Program-made: the position numbers and the translations under genes
Assembly: GCA_014529385.2 (NCBI GenBank)
Contig: CM043942.1
Coordinates: 26,416,469 to 26,480,468 of the forward strand
DNA length: 64,000 bases
Source of the DNA: Adiantum capillus-veneris
Lineage: Eukaryota; Streptophyta; Polypodiopsida; Polypodiales; Pteridaceae
Reading direction: 5' to 3'
The notes under the pieces: model-generated
What the model saw: the letters and a program-made list of their open reading frames with translations, nothing else
Databases searched by the model: none
Told to the model about the DNA's origin: nothing
Part shown: positions 11,430 through 24,006 of the stretch, piece by piece
Layout: every line of letters begins with the position of its first letter
Position numbering within the stretch: the first letter of the stretch is position 1

Positions 11430-12779
11430 ACAGTAGCTGCAAAGACTAGCTATGTAGTTTATTTTAATGGAAATGAAGTTTACAACAGAGCTTGGAATGA
11501 AATTCATGGCATTCCAAAAACATCATTTTATCGTTATCATGAACGATTTGAAAATGGTGTTTGTTGCTCAATGCATAGTAATGATGGTGTCATAATAAAG
11601 GAAAAACCATATAAAACATGGGTATGGCATTGATGTACTCTTTTGTAGAGGAAAGCTCAAAGAGAACTATGGAAGATGGAACTAGGGAAACCTTGATTGT
11701 AATACAAAACATGTACAAGCAAATAGACATTTTACATGATGTCAATAAAACACTTTTGAGTATGACTCTCAAGACAATGTCTAGCACTACATTCAATAGG
11801 ACTTAGACTATAGAGCTTGCTAATGTGACCTTGTAAAAAATAAGGGAGTTCTCCAAAGGTGTTGTATGTAGTAGGATAAAGTCTCAACTAGAGTCAAAAG
11901 AGGATGATGAAATGATTATGTGTTTGAAGGATGAACGTAGAATTCACATGATGCAATAACAAAATTGTAGGAATTTGTAGTACACATGGCATAATTTCTC
12001 ACAATTACAAAAATATTAGTATCTATGCATTATACATGATAAAGTGGACCCAAAGAAGATAGCAATATTGAGATTGCGTGTGAACTCAAAAGACTATGTG
12101 AATGAATATCAATTGCAAGTATCAATAACAAGCATAATAATGCATATCAATTGCAAGTAATGATAAAAAAGAATGATAATGAATGGACATGGTCATGGGA
12201 TGTATGATCATTTCTCGCTTCATGGTCTATGGCCTTCATATATTAAATACTACAATTAGTTCCCTTACATTATGCTTACGGAATTTGGAAAGAGGAGAAA
12301 AAGATAGACTAGGAAATTTTGCCATGACGGTATGCCACACAACGACGTAACATCGTTCAATGCATTGAACTCAAGGACGGTTCTAGACCACTAAAACAGA
12401 ACGAAGAGTGAGCATGAGAGGGGTACATTAATACTCACACCGTTGTTAGCTATTGAAGGATGTAATGAAAGAGATTACTAATCTACAATCAACCTCCTTT
12501 CAATATGTTATAGGTATCATGCCCACTTTTGCATTTTGGAAACTGCATGAGGATCTTTTCCTACAGCTAGATAATTGTGCATGAGAGAATAAGAATCGTT
12601 ATTTATTTGCATACTTATCCTTGCTCTAGTACCAAAAGGTGTTTTCAAAATCGTGCATTTGGGATTCTTAATGGTGGGTCATACATAATGGTAATGTTTA
12701 GTAGGTTTTCAAAGAGATTGGAAACAAAAATGAAATTCACTTTTCCACATTTGATGGAACATTTCTGAAAATGTGAAAG
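11430..12779 (+). pseudogene. Relic of a DUF7869-type, transposon-associated gene
   Basis: Two blocks identify the family. Near 11452-11600 the frame gives FNGNEVYNRAWNEIHGIPK, like the N-terminal block 'FNG.EVC..AF..IHGI.K' of a large plant and animal family. Near 12561-12700 it gives LQLDNCA, a stop, then ENKNRY and later VGHT, the signature of DUF7869. The function of the family is not established; its multicopy nature suggests a mobile element. Stops and frameshifts occur throughout. The 3' end is cut by the LTR fragment that starts near 12797. Family naming is from memory and should be searched. Confidence 0.5.
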
Positions 12780-12796
12780 CTCAATACCGGCACCAT

Positions 12797-13303
12797 TTCG
12801 GGAGCGAATCACACCACCCATAAAGTGCATGCAGCACAACCTAGATCAACATAATGTCGATCGAGGACACATATGACACGATAGGTGCACGAAGGTAATC
12901 TCTTTAGCTTGTCATACTGAGACCATCCCACACATACAACACTCTAGAAGGCTAACTAAACCACAACCTAGAATCTCAGTGCTCTCAACTACACCATTCA
13001 ACCCACATACACACTCATCAAACCATACCAGAATCATACAAAACTTAAGGAACACCATCCCCTCACTAGGATACACCTGTCCCTAAGCCTCTACACTCAA
13101 AATCCTTGCTCTAAACCCATCTGCAGAAAATGTGTATGAACACAGAGCTAGATTTTGAAAGTGCCCAAAACTGAAGTCTATGAGTTCCTATGCATAGCTT
13201 ATGTCGCCAAGATTCTAATGACTAATTGCAAGCAAAAAATAGACATCATTTGATATACTTACAATCACAAATAGCTCGTAGATGAGTGGGCGTGTTCGCT
13301 CCG
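12797..13303 (-). mobile_element. Partial LTR (gypsy LTR1 family), copy A
   Basis: From GGAGCGAATCACACC to CGTGTTCGCTCCGTT it matches the 3' half of the complete 945-bp LTRs at 19446-20390 and 28741-29685. It stops where a primer site and a second LTR copy begin. Confidence 0.75.
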
Positions 13304-13304
13304 T

Positions 13305-13322
13305 TCCCCAGCAACGGTGCCA
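13305..13322 (-). promoter_or_regulatory. Primer-binding site, tRNA-Asp type (minus strand)
   Basis: Reads TGGCACCGTTGCTGGGGA on the minus strand, close to the plant tRNA-Asp complement TGGCGCCGTTGCCGGGGA. It is one base from the LTR end at 13324. Confidence 0.8.
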
Positions 13323-13323
13323 A

Positions 13324-13594
13324 TGTTGCAAGAGCGAAGCACACCACCCATAAAGTGGATGCAACACAACCTATATCAACATAATGTCAATCAAGTACAC
13401 AGATGACACTATAGGCGCACTGAGGCAATCTCTTTATCTTGTTAGATTGAGACCATCCCATGCATACAACACTCTAGAAGGCTAACTAAATCAGAACTTA
13501 GAATCTCACTGCTCTCAACTACACCACTCAACCCACATACACACAAACAGAAGGAAAATCACGAAACCATACCAAAATCATACGTTACTTAAGC
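13324..13594 (-). mobile_element. Partial LTR (LTR1 family), copy B
   Basis: Begins TGTTGCAAGAGCGAAG and follows LTR1 for about 270 bp to ATACGTTACTTAAG. There it joins the gag-protease linker of a gypsy element without a polypurine tract, so the junction is a rearrangement and not a normal element end. Confidence 0.75.
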
Positions 13595-16500
13595 CCTCGA
13601 TTTGAGTCATTGGTTTTTTAACACCAAATTTCTCTAGGAATTTTCCTACAGTAGCTCACATGTTTGTTCGTATCCTGAGCAACTCAAATAACATTATCGT
13701 ACAAGTAGCTGATGTTGACAAAATGTCTATCAATCCCTTTGAATCCATGACCTTGTTGGAAGATAGTCTCTATGATGGGATCTTAACAACCTCTAACTTG
13801 GCCTCGTACTCTCCCATATAGGATGGTAGTGTTCTTAGCGAATGAGGTTGAGACTGTACAGACCCTTTGTCTCCCCAATACGATTCCACTTCTAGATTCA
13901 TGTGCAATCCAGCCTCAAATTCCTCTATTGGTGGAAGAGACACTCCTCTTCCATCACCCATTTGGTTTACTCGTCTGCTTAGCTCACTCGCTTCATTGGC
14001 CTCTATGACTTGTTTCCACAATTTGTCAAGACCATCTATTTCTTTGCAGCTGTCAGGTATAGCTATGTGAGATCCCTCGGAAAAGTTATCCGTGGTATTC
14101 ACCACTATCCTTGGTTCTAATGTTGGGTCCTTCAGCTTTGGTCCGTTCTCGTGACTGGAATCTATCCCTTTCTATTCCTGGTTTGGTGGGATTACTGGTG
14201 TAGGTGGAACAAAGACCACACCCTCAGGTTTTCCAACTACTGGTTCTAGTAAAGTTTGGGTTGTTTGAATCATTTTTTGACACATTTCAAGTCTGTCTTT
14301 TTCTAATTTTGCATATGGATATGTCATCCACCTCTGTTCTTGGGTTTGGTTGTTTTTAAGCTCTACTTCATAGGGTGGCTCATTAACCTTTTCAACCAAC
14401 ACCAATCGTCCTGAACTAGCACTTCTCAATGTCTCATATGTGGATGGTTCTTCTAGAGGTTGAGACATCTACGTAAGAGAAGATGCAACCATTTTCTCAT
14501 GTTGTCTTATCTTCTCTTTAGCTTGGGTAAGCTCCTCAACTAGGGAACTTTTGCTCTCATTCCCTACATGCTTTCATCCTAGCCTTTCTAGCTTTCCAAC
14601 TATTTCGTTTGCTCTTGGTTTTTTAGCTAGGTGCATCGATCTTTGATTCACCCGTCTCTAGACTCACCTCAAATTTTGTTTTCTCTATCTCTTGGTTCTC
14701 ATTAGCTTCCTTTTGAGCTTGCACTCTCATAACTACTTGAACTGGTACGATGTTTTCATTTTTTGAGCATGGGTAGCTGAAAAATCCCTAAGACATTCAT
14801 TGTGATCTTCCTGACTCTGTTTGGGTTTTTAGAATAGTTGGGGATCAAGTGAATGACACCATAGTCAAGACAATAGGCATTCACTTGTGTGATCTTCGTC
14901 TGAGGACATTGTCTGACCAAGTGGTTGCCACAATTTTTGTGACAATCTACCTCTGGTTGAGGAGGATCTTCTTGCATTTCCTCTTGGCTGTAAACAGGCT
15001 CTAACCTAGCTAAGCCTCTATTCACAATGAACCGCAATGTCCATTCATCCATCTCATACCTTCTTTCTTCAGGTCAAATCATAGGAGGTGGATATTGTAC
15101 CGACCTCACCACTCCATGTGTTTCCCTCATCTTCTGTCGCTTTGAAGGGTAGTACCCGCTTTGGTTGTTATAATACATTGCAATTGGTACTAGCGCTTGT
15201 TTATTAGATGCTTCCATCATTGGCGTGTATCTTATGTCTACAGGCATTCTAGCACTTGGCAGTGGAGGTTTTTTTCCTAAGACAACAGGATGTGTCCTTA
15301 AAACTCCTAATGGACCTGGAACATTCCCCCTAGCGTATCTAGGTGGAGTATGTGCTACTGGATTAGGTTGTTTATACCTCTACTAGCATATTTCATGCTA
15401 TAGTAATACTCTTTCTTTGTATGGTTTGTCCATTTTCTCTCAATTTTGCACCACTTAAGCTCCCTTGGATCAGCATTTACAAGAGGAGCTAACCTCTTGA
15501 CCATTTTGTTGATAAAATTTTCTTGATCGATAGGTGCTGCTAGTTTTGCAATGGACTCACTCATTTGTGAATCACTGTGTTGAGAGGATGTGTCATCCTC
15601 TTGACTCTTACAATCGTTTCTTTATATTCCTCAGAGTTATCCACGAAATAAAGAGTTTATTTGATTAATTTATTTAGTGTCATGCTCCTCATCACATGAT
15701 TTTGAAGACCCGCATGTCTCATCTCCTGGATAAAGATCAACATTAACCGTGCTTGCATAGGAAGTTCCGCTCTTGGACAGAACTTGACATATCTCTTGAG
15801 CCGTAACGCCGCTTTGCGTACTGATTCATCCTCTTTTTGTTTGAATCAGTGAATTTGCGAGAGTTCTTCGATGAATTTCTCAAACAACTTGTCTAGAGTC
15901 TCAAAATCACATCTTTTCACTGAGTCGAACCATGTAGCTGCATCATCTTCTAGAGTAAGTCCAAATCGTGAAAGTTGTGTTGCAAAATTTGAAACTTCCT
16001 CTGCTCTAATTACTCTTCTAAAAGACACTACGTGATCTCTTGGATATTTATGTATGGAGTATTTTCTATTTACCCATTTTTGGATATGAGATGGTCTAAC
16101 TCGTTGATTGTCTACAAGTATATCCATAGAATTTCCCAATCCTTCTCTTGCTTTAGGTCTTCTACTATGCCTAGCTGGTTCTTCTTCAAAGAGATTAGTC
16201 GTTCTGCTGGAGATTGTTCCTTGAGAAGGCATGTCTGTCATCTCTGTGATCACTTCATCTCTTGTTATCGCTCTAGAAGGGAATCTAGGTGGCTCCCTTT
16301 TTGGAATTCTCGTGTTTGGTGGAGGTATTTCTGGTCCTCCATTGACCAAATATCCACCTATGTCTGATGCAATCCATGGATTTGTGCTTTCTAGAGCTTT
16401 GTATTCTCATCCATACTTGTCAACAACTTAGTAGACTTCCATTGATAGTCGACTCTGCAAGTATAGATGTATAAGAGGTTGTAATTTGTCAGCTCTTTTG

Positions 16501-16708
16501 GGTAGGCCTTTGAGCACCTATAAAGGTTGAAATCACTCTCGTCAATATATCTATATAGTCCTTCACTCTTATGATATGTTATCCAAACTCTTTCAACAAA
16601 ATTGGTCTTTATCAATTGCAATTTTGAAAGATCTATTATGGCCGGATGCTCCTCTATTGTTGGGATTCCGAAGCATGTGTAAGCTGATTTTGAATGCAAA
16701 GTAGACAT
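13595..16708 (-). pseudogene. gag: Gypsy gag (capsid and nucleocapsid), decayed
   Basis: Homologous along its length to the plus-strand gag at 50.5-54.2 kb. In order it has an N-terminal block (16708-16391, with YHKSEGLYRY), the capsid region (16349-15846, with KWVNRKYSIHKYPRDHV and TWFDSVKRCDFET), a linker (15564-15355), a degraded zinc-knuckle region (15052-14756, CHKNCGNHLVRQC), a coiled, charged segment (14468-14172, NNQTQEQRWMTY) and the stretch before protease (14105-13770, LPSYMGEYEAKLEV). Capsid forms the particle; the knuckles bind element RNA. Several frame breaks make it non-functional. It ends at the rearranged junction with LTR copy B, so protease to integrase are absent. Confidence 0.8.
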
Positions 16709-19426
16709 GATCTTTGGGCTTAACAGCTTGAGCTTGATGTAAGAAGGCTTGGAACAATGTGTTCAAGTGCTTTGGTTAGGGAAAAGTCGAAACTATGTCC
16801 AAAACCGTAATCGTTTTGTCACAATTTTGTCAAATTGTCAATTTTAGACATCCCTAACTTCCGGATGAATTTTGAGGCCTTAAACGACGTTTCTTCGGAC
16901 GATGACCAACAATAAATGACCCGTAGGGTCTTTTATAGTTGTTCAAGGTTGACACTGAATCTTGTAGTGCTAGTCTGGAGCTTTGTTTTGATAAAAAAAG
17001 TTTATGAATCTGGTACCAGTAGCTCAAGTTCTGGCCAAAACGGTCGATCTATGCCTGGAGACTTAATACGCATACAATGTCTACTGACATAGAATTTCTC
17101 CAAACTTTAAATGTAGACTCTCCTCCAAGTCTCAGTTTGCGATTTTGACACTTTTAGATAGGTCTATCAATCCTTTTTCTGTTAGGTTGCCTGTAACTTC
17201 TCAGGAAGCTTTACTAAGATAAAAGTGATCCAAATTGAATGAAACTTAGTCTCTAGGCCTATTTTGTGATGTTAAACACTTCTGTAAGCTCAGATGCAGG
17301 TTTTGACTTCTAAATTGGCACTTGAGACATCATACATGTATGATATCTTTTGTGACAAAAGGAAGTGAGTTTTGTCCCACTGGCTCCTTCTCATTCAAGC
17401 AACTCTCAGCAACTTTCAGAATTCAATTTGAACATTTTTTGTGTAAGTTATGATCATTACAAGCATAAAACTTGTCGAATTCTGTCTTTTGGCAAGTTTT
17501 AGTCCAAATGTGCTCCAAATGCAATGAAATTTTGGCTAGGGACTTCTTTTATGCTCTAGGACACTATGGTATACTCAAATGTCTGATTTGACCCAAATCT
17601 GGCCTCTAAGACATCAAATGTGTATGATGTCTTTTTGCTCAGATTTCACTTATGCTTCTACCCAAGGTACTCCTTGATGCATACAACAAGAATATGTGAT
17701 CACAACAAATTTTGGATAACAAGATTGCTCAAAATCGCCACTTTTTCATCTTTACCTTCTTGTATCTGCAAAAATATCTTTACATACAAAAGTACGTGTC
17801 AAATGAGATGAAATTTTGCAAGCAAGCTTAACACATCATTTCTCAACCCCTTGTGTGGTTAAAAGTGCAACTGGATTGTCAGATCTGGCCTTGAGACATC
17901 ATACACGTATGATGTCTATGTGCTCAAAATTGGCCCAAACTTGGTCTCTAAGCTTGTTTTATTGTGCTTAGCACCCTGGTAAGCTCAGATTTCAATTAAA
18001 GTGCCCTTTGGACATCATACCTGTATGGTGTCTAACTAGTCATAATGAAGTGAAATTCACTCCAGAGGTTCCTCACTACACTAGCAACTCACAACAAGTT
18101 TTAGAATTCAAAGCTAACACTTTTTGTGCTAGATATGATCAATTCAAGCAATCACTTTGCCTAGATCCATCGTCTGTGGTCTTTGCAAGCTCAAAAATGC
18201 TTCAAACATAATGGAATTTGGCCTATATGCTTCCTAGATGCTCTAGATCACAAGGGTGTACTCAGATGCAACTTTTGACCTTAGATCCGGCCTCTAAGAC
18301 ATCATATGCATATGATGTGCAAGTGGTCAAAATTTAGTTTTGTTTCTACTAGAGGTGCCCTTTTGTGTGTACAACACGAATATGTGCTCACAATAAAATT
18401 TGGACATAAAAAATGCATGAAATCACCACTTTTTGACAAGGAAATTTCTTGAAAGAGTAAAGTACCCTTAACTCTCAATATATAAGCCCAAATGAAATGA
18501 AACTTGATGTATGTGTTCAACACAACATGCAAAAGATGGGTATAATGTCAAAAGCTCAATTTTGCTGCCAGAATCACCCCTCAAACATCATACGCGTATG
18601 ATGTCTGCTGATGAATTTTTGGACAGAATTCATTCACAAGCATCCCCAAGTCTCTAGCACTAGTTTTCAAGCACTTCTATCAATTTTCATGCAAAAATGT
18701 GCTTAGAATCACTAGTTTTTCTTTTTTTTCGTGTTTGACACTTCGTCCTTTGTCTTTTGGGTATCATGGGTGGGTCAAAACATTAGTCTCAAGGTGTACT
18801 AAGGGTAAAATCCCCCTTATAAACACTTTAGTGTAGTTAAAATTTTCAAATTTTGTCTCCAAATGCCCCTTGAGAAATCATACGTGTATGATGTTCAAGT
18901 TTACAAAATTTCAATTTTTGTACACAAAACTCTTGCACATGCCCTCTTATATGCTCAGCATCAATCAGTCATGCAAAACTATTCACAAAGAGCTGTTTAT
19001 TGCATTTTTTCCTCAAAAGCAGACTTTTCAAAGATTCTAAATGCAAACAAGCACTTCAGCAAATAATTCAATGATTGAATAGCTTTAGATCAAAATCAGA
19101 TAACTTACCTAAAGCTACTCCTACAAATCATATGGGGTTTTGCATTTATGAGTAGAGTAGAAAAATACTTCAATGCCACACACAGACTAGCAAACACTTT
19201 TATAACCTCACAAATCACTTGACCACCATCAACTACTCTAATCTACAAGTCCTAACTAAATGTACATAATCGCAGAACCTCGACAAGACACACGCTTCCT
19301 AGCTATCCACTTGATCTTGGCATAAACTCTTCCGGATCCACTTAAGGAAAATGCTTTCTTAAGCCAAAACTAAAGCAAGCAACCATCACAGGAGTGCTAG
19401 TAGGAATACCTACCTAAGTCCTTGTA
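16709..19426 (-). repeat. Gypsy 5' leader with tandem 0.28-kb units and palindromes
   Basis: Non-coding leader between primer site and gag. Seven clear 22-bp palindromes start at 17326, 17610, 17895, 18011, 18298, 18584 and 18874, with a degenerate one near 17058. Typical arms are GACATCATA and TATGATGTC around a variable four-base centre. Intervals are 284, 285, 116, 287, 286 and 290 bp. Flanks also match between units, for example GGCCTCTAAGACATCA at 17601 and 18291, so the leader is a tandem array. Proteins are not encoded. Related palindromes occur at 32185-32332 and 49157-49958. Confidence 0.85.
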
Positions 19427-19444
19427 TCCCCGGCAATGACGCCA
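19427..19444 (-). promoter_or_regulatory. Primer-binding site, tRNA-Asp type (minus strand)
   Basis: Reads TGGCGTCATTGCCGGGGA on the minus strand, 16 of 18 to the plant tRNA-Asp complement. It lies one base from the 5' LTR. Confidence 0.85.
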
Positions 19445-19445
19445 A

Positions 19446-20390
19446 TGTTGCGGGACCGAATCACACCACCAATAAAGTGCATGCAACACGACCTAGATCA
19501 ACATGATGTCAATCGAGGATACAGATGACATGATAGGCGCACGGAGGCAATCTATTTAGCTTGTCAGGCTGAGACCATCCCATGCATACAACACTTTGGA
19601 AGGCTAAATAAACCACAACATAGAATCTCACTGCTCTCAACTACACCACTCAACCCACATACACACAAAGGAATGGAAACTGACCAAACCATACAAGAAT
19701 CATACAAAACTTAAGGAACACCATCCCCTCACTAGGATACACATGTCCCTAAGCCTGTACACTCAAATCCTCGCTCTAAACCCATATACAAAAAACGCAT
19801 ATAAAGACAGAGCCGAATTTCAAGAGTGTCTGAAAATGAAGTCTATGAGTTCCAATGAGTAGCTTATGTTGCCACCACAATTCTAATGACTACTTGCAAG
19901 TAGAAAACAGACACCATTTGATACACTTACAACTGCAAATAGCTCATAGATCAGCGAGCGTGTTCGCTCTATTCGGCAAGAAATGCTTGGCTTTGTCACA
20001 TAGCTCTTGCCGAGGCTAGCGCAATGGTGTTGTCGAATCTCCAATGTGATGAGCGAGCGGGCAGTTGCGTCAGGAAGAAGCTCACGCTCTCTCTTTCTCT
20101 CTCACACACAGTCAACGGTAGCTTAAAGCTTGATTATGATAAAATTTTTCTTTACAAAATGACCTAGGTACCTTATATACTAAGGCTACCATAGGTTAAA
20201 CCTAAAATAGAGTTCAAGGGGTCAAATGTCTTTGTATTTACAATCTGGAAGTGCCATTGCACCCCGGCTTCTGCAACTAGACTAGCTACTTATTACAAAT
20301 GATGTTTATAAGCATAATCCACATCATTTCATAACTCTAAAAAAATAGGCTTTGTTGATTTACGTCATGTAGTTGACCCACAAGTCAACA
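19446..20390 (-). mobile_element. Complete 5' LTR of a gypsy element (LTR1, 945 bp)
   Basis: On the minus strand it starts TGTTGACTTGTGGG and ends CGCAACA, giving TG...CA ends, and is followed by the primer site. The copy at 28741-29685 has exactly the same length. A TATA box lies at 20171-20180. A GA-rich tract (about 20084-20111) sits some 75 nt downstream in the transcribed part. Confidence 0.85.
20171..20180 (-). promoter_or_regulatory. TATA box of LTR1
   Basis: GTATATAAGG on the minus strand, conserved at 29464-29473 in the other complete LTR1. Confidence 0.6.
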
Positions 20391-20810
20391 CCTTTGTTAA
20401 AGGATACATGTGTGATGGACTAGATGCTTTAGTTGGACACTCTAGACCACTTCAAATTTTTTTCTATATGCGAAGTAAATATGAGTAATGCAGTACAAAA
20501 TTCATCCCAAATCGCCTAATTGGATGCAAAGGGAGTGGAAAATTGAGTTATGGAAAAAAGATGATCGAGGGAAACCAAAATTATAAATATGCTACTTAAA
20601 TGTGGTACTTATAGTATACTATGTGAGGGATAGTCCACTAGTTATTCAAGGGGTTAAGACGTATCTTGATTCTTGGAAAAGATGTTTTGTATTAAAGAGA
20701 AAGGACCACAACTTTAATAAATACAGGGAGCCGATATTTATTTATTGGTAAAACATAATAATTGAGCTTGAAAAACCAACCAAAAAACAAACAGGCAAAT
20801 ATATAGCTTT
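20391..20810. other. Spacer between gypsy LTR and copia LTR
   Basis: About 420 bp without a recognisable feature. It may be the host or older-element sequence into which the gypsy inserted. Confidence 0.4.
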
Positions 20811-21036
20811 TGAAAATAGGGTTGCAGGGAAACACACACAGCTTGGAGAAGATGAAAGAAGCTCAAGGCACACATCAGAGAGTGTATTACTTAGTGTGCA
20901 ATGGAAAGATAAGATAGCCCTAGAGTGATGTCCATATATGAAATGCACGTGGGGAAAAACCTCATAGTGAGGGGAAAAATGCCTCGACGGTCCTAAGTGT
21001 GTTCACACACATCACTACCACATGTATATGGTAACA
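20811..21036 (-). mobile_element. 3' LTR of the minus-strand copia (226 bp)
   Basis: Starts TGTTACCATATACATG on the minus strand directly after a polypurine tract AAGGGGGATT and ends TTTTCA. Matches 35353-35571, including CACACTAAGTAATACACTC. Confidence 0.75.
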
Positions 21037-21840
21037 AATCCCCCTTGGGAGTGATGCGGTGAATGAGAATTGTCACATAGAGTATAGGGAAGTTCCATGC
21101 CCTGAGGACATGATCAGTCCACAAAAGGGAGTAAGCCCAGAGCTTTACAAAAAGCTTCAAACTTCTCATGAGACAATGTGTTTGTAAAAAGATCTACAAG
21201 GTTGCGTTGTGTTGGCACATAAGCCAAGATAATCTATCCTGCTGAGAGCCTCTCCCTGACACACTGGTAATTCACCTCAATGTGCTTTGTGTGAGCATGA
21301 AAAACTAGGTTCCTTGCAACTGCCAATGCGCTCTGATAGTCAGCGTAGACTGTTTGCAGTGTCTTGTCCAACACCCAAATCATCCATAAGGCGTCTGAGC
21401 CATACACACTCAACCGTAGCTATCAAGACTGCTTTGTAATCATCCCCACAACTAGAAGTGTCCATAGTAGGTTACTTCTTGCTCAATCATGGGATACATG
21501 AACTGTCAAGCATGAAACAAAAACCACTCATGGAAACTCACATGTCAAAATAACCAACCCAATCTAAGTCCAAAAAAGCATGTTGATCTAGCAATAATGA
21601 TCCCCCATTGGGATAAAACAACCCAAGATGTAAAGTGCCACTCAAGTAGCAAAAGATCCGCTTGACAGCTTGCCAATGCTTAGACCTTGGGCTATGCATA
21701 AATTTGTTGACCTGTGAGACTGCAAACTGAATATCTGGCCCTGTGTTGCATACATAATAAGGCATCGAACATCAATTTGGTAAACAGTGACATTGGCAAG
21801 ATCACCAGCATCATGAAGACTCAATTTTAGACATCGTTGG
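21037..21840 (-). pseudogene. pol: Copia RNase H and RT C-terminus, decayed
   Basis: The frame at 21765-21538 encodes the RT/RNase H junction (HWQAVKRIFCYLSGTLHLGL), nearly identical to 34720-34850. Upstream on the same strand, LKLSLHDAGD (about 21835) marks the RT thumb. Toward the LTR the RNase H part matches 34900-35277 at the nucleotide level but is broken. RNase H would remove the RNA template during reverse transcription. The segment ends abruptly near 21840 where the nested element begins. Confidence 0.75.
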
Positions 21841-22329
21841 TGCAATCAAGATTGCGATTGCTTGTAGCACTCAAGATTTGCGTGTAGTGTTTTCCCTTTT
21901 GGGTGGTGCATAGCGAGCGTGTTTCGCTCTACATTTTTTTATCTTGAGCTGTGAGTGAGCAGCCATTTGGAGCTTCCAGTTTTGACTCCCAGCTACGGGT
22001 TGAGTCTAGTACTTCCACAGGTGTTGCCATTTGTAGTTGAGGACATCTTCGTAGTGTTTTGGCTTGCATACCGGTTTTGACACAGTAGGTGTCTTGAGCT
22101 TTTGCTTTGTGTATGCTTTTGTGGGATAGTGGCTAGAGTTTACTCGCCATAGTTTGTGATTGAGCTTAGCTCTCACTTTTGACAGGTTTTGTCAGTTTGG
22201 ACACAATTTAGTTCTTGTATCCACTCTCGCAGGAGTGAGGAGTTGTGTATCCTTCTTTGCTTGAGATAGTGGTTTGCTCTCGAGTGGGAGAGTCTTGTGA
22301 TCTTGAGCATTGTTTGCCATAGTTTTGGC

Positions 22330-23603
22330 ATGCATATGGAGACGCTTCAAGTTAGAGGCGGTTCTCGCTCACGACGATTGCGACTGACATGTTGAAACTA
22401 TAGCCATGATGGGCATATTAGGTGTCATTGTTTCAGGCATACGAGGCAGCAGAAGAGGCAGATGCATGGTGCTACTATGAGGATAGATGCTAGAGAGTAT
22501 GCATGTGACAAGCATGTCACTTTTGAGTCTAGCTTGCCTTCAGACTACTTTGTGTCTTGGGATAGCACATTGTCTACACGTTTTCTACTAGAGGAGCATG
22601 CAGTCTTTCAGGTGACGCCAAGTCGTGATTTGTTTTGGTCTTTCTTTAGTGGGAGACTTGGTTCTTGCAGTTTGCTGATGGTTTAGCATATGACATAGAG
22701 GGTGCTGGAAATGTATGCATGTCTTTACCTAGTGGTGCATTGCTTATGATACGAGATGTATGTTATGTACTAGGACTCAGCCAGAGTCTCATTTCAATGC
22801 TGCAATTGCAGAGTAGTGGATATTGTGTATTGCTTGGAGAGCGGTCATTTCAGATGCATAGGGGATCACTGGTGATAGCCAAAGGTGCTAGGAGTGGTAT
22901 GGTATACCCTTTGCATATTTTTGACACACAAGGCGATGTAGTCTCTTTGTACTTGCAGCCATGTTTAGAGCGAGAGACGAGGCATGTCTCTTTTGCGGAT
23001 GTGATACTGCATGGAGAGCAGGTTGTACATGTGTCTTGTGGTGATGTTCACACAGACACTAGTATCTCTGGGGATGCACAACTTTTTCAATAATCAATTG
23101 AGATGACATTAATTGAGTCGGAGACCAATGGATTGTTCTAAGATGCATCTGATACTTTTGAGGGCGACAGTGTCCTTTAAACAGCTGTGTGTGATTGCAG
23201 TGGTGCTGATTTTTTGGTTTTGCAGTCATTCTCAGCCGATATGCCTTTGCCAGACGATGCTGATATGGTGATGCATAGTCAGGTGGTTCCTAATGAGGAT
23301 GCATATGGCACTAAGGTTGTTGATAGGAATAGGTTGGCACACATAGTGCATGTTTTGTTGGCTTTTGGGTCTCTCATGTCTGACCTTTTGGTCTTGAGAC
23401 CTGATCTTGCTTATGCGGTTGGTGCATTTGTAGTGGGAGTTGTCAGTCGTGCGATGACTGACACAGGCATTGTGCATTGTGGATCTATGCAGGTCATCAC
23501 TCGATACTTACATCAAGAGTCTCATCGTAGCTCTAGCCCTAGTGGTATGCATGTTGCATCTATACTAGAGCATGTTTGGAGTGAGCCAGTGGGCACAGGT
23601 TGA
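22330..23603 (+). pseudogene. Copia protease and RT-tail remnants
   Basis: Near 22600 the segment VTPSRDLF matches the 'HMTP.RDLF' region after the copia protease active site, though the DSG triad itself is not visible. The frame at 22665-23093 continues with a pre-integrase-like segment (VCYVLGLSQSLISMLQLQSSGY and MVYPLHIF). The frame at 23187-23603 then jumps to the RT tail (RPDLAYAVG, VVSRAMTD, ITRYLHQ). Integrase and the RT catalytic core are absent, an internal deletion. A degenerate copy of the tail region sits in the insertion at 10202-10523. Confidence 0.65.
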
Positions 23604-23688
23604 GAGCCGTCTTCTCTCACCTCTTGTATATACTAGTTATAGGCTAGTCTCCTCGCCACTTATTGGCACATAGCCTTTAGTGGGAGAA

Positions 23689-24006
<318 letters not shown>

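Noticed and set aside
17058-18895. CRISPR-like array
   Set aside because: Repeats are regularly spaced but the spacers are themselves homologous tandem units of about 285 bp, far longer than CRISPR spacers, in a eukaryotic retroelement leader.
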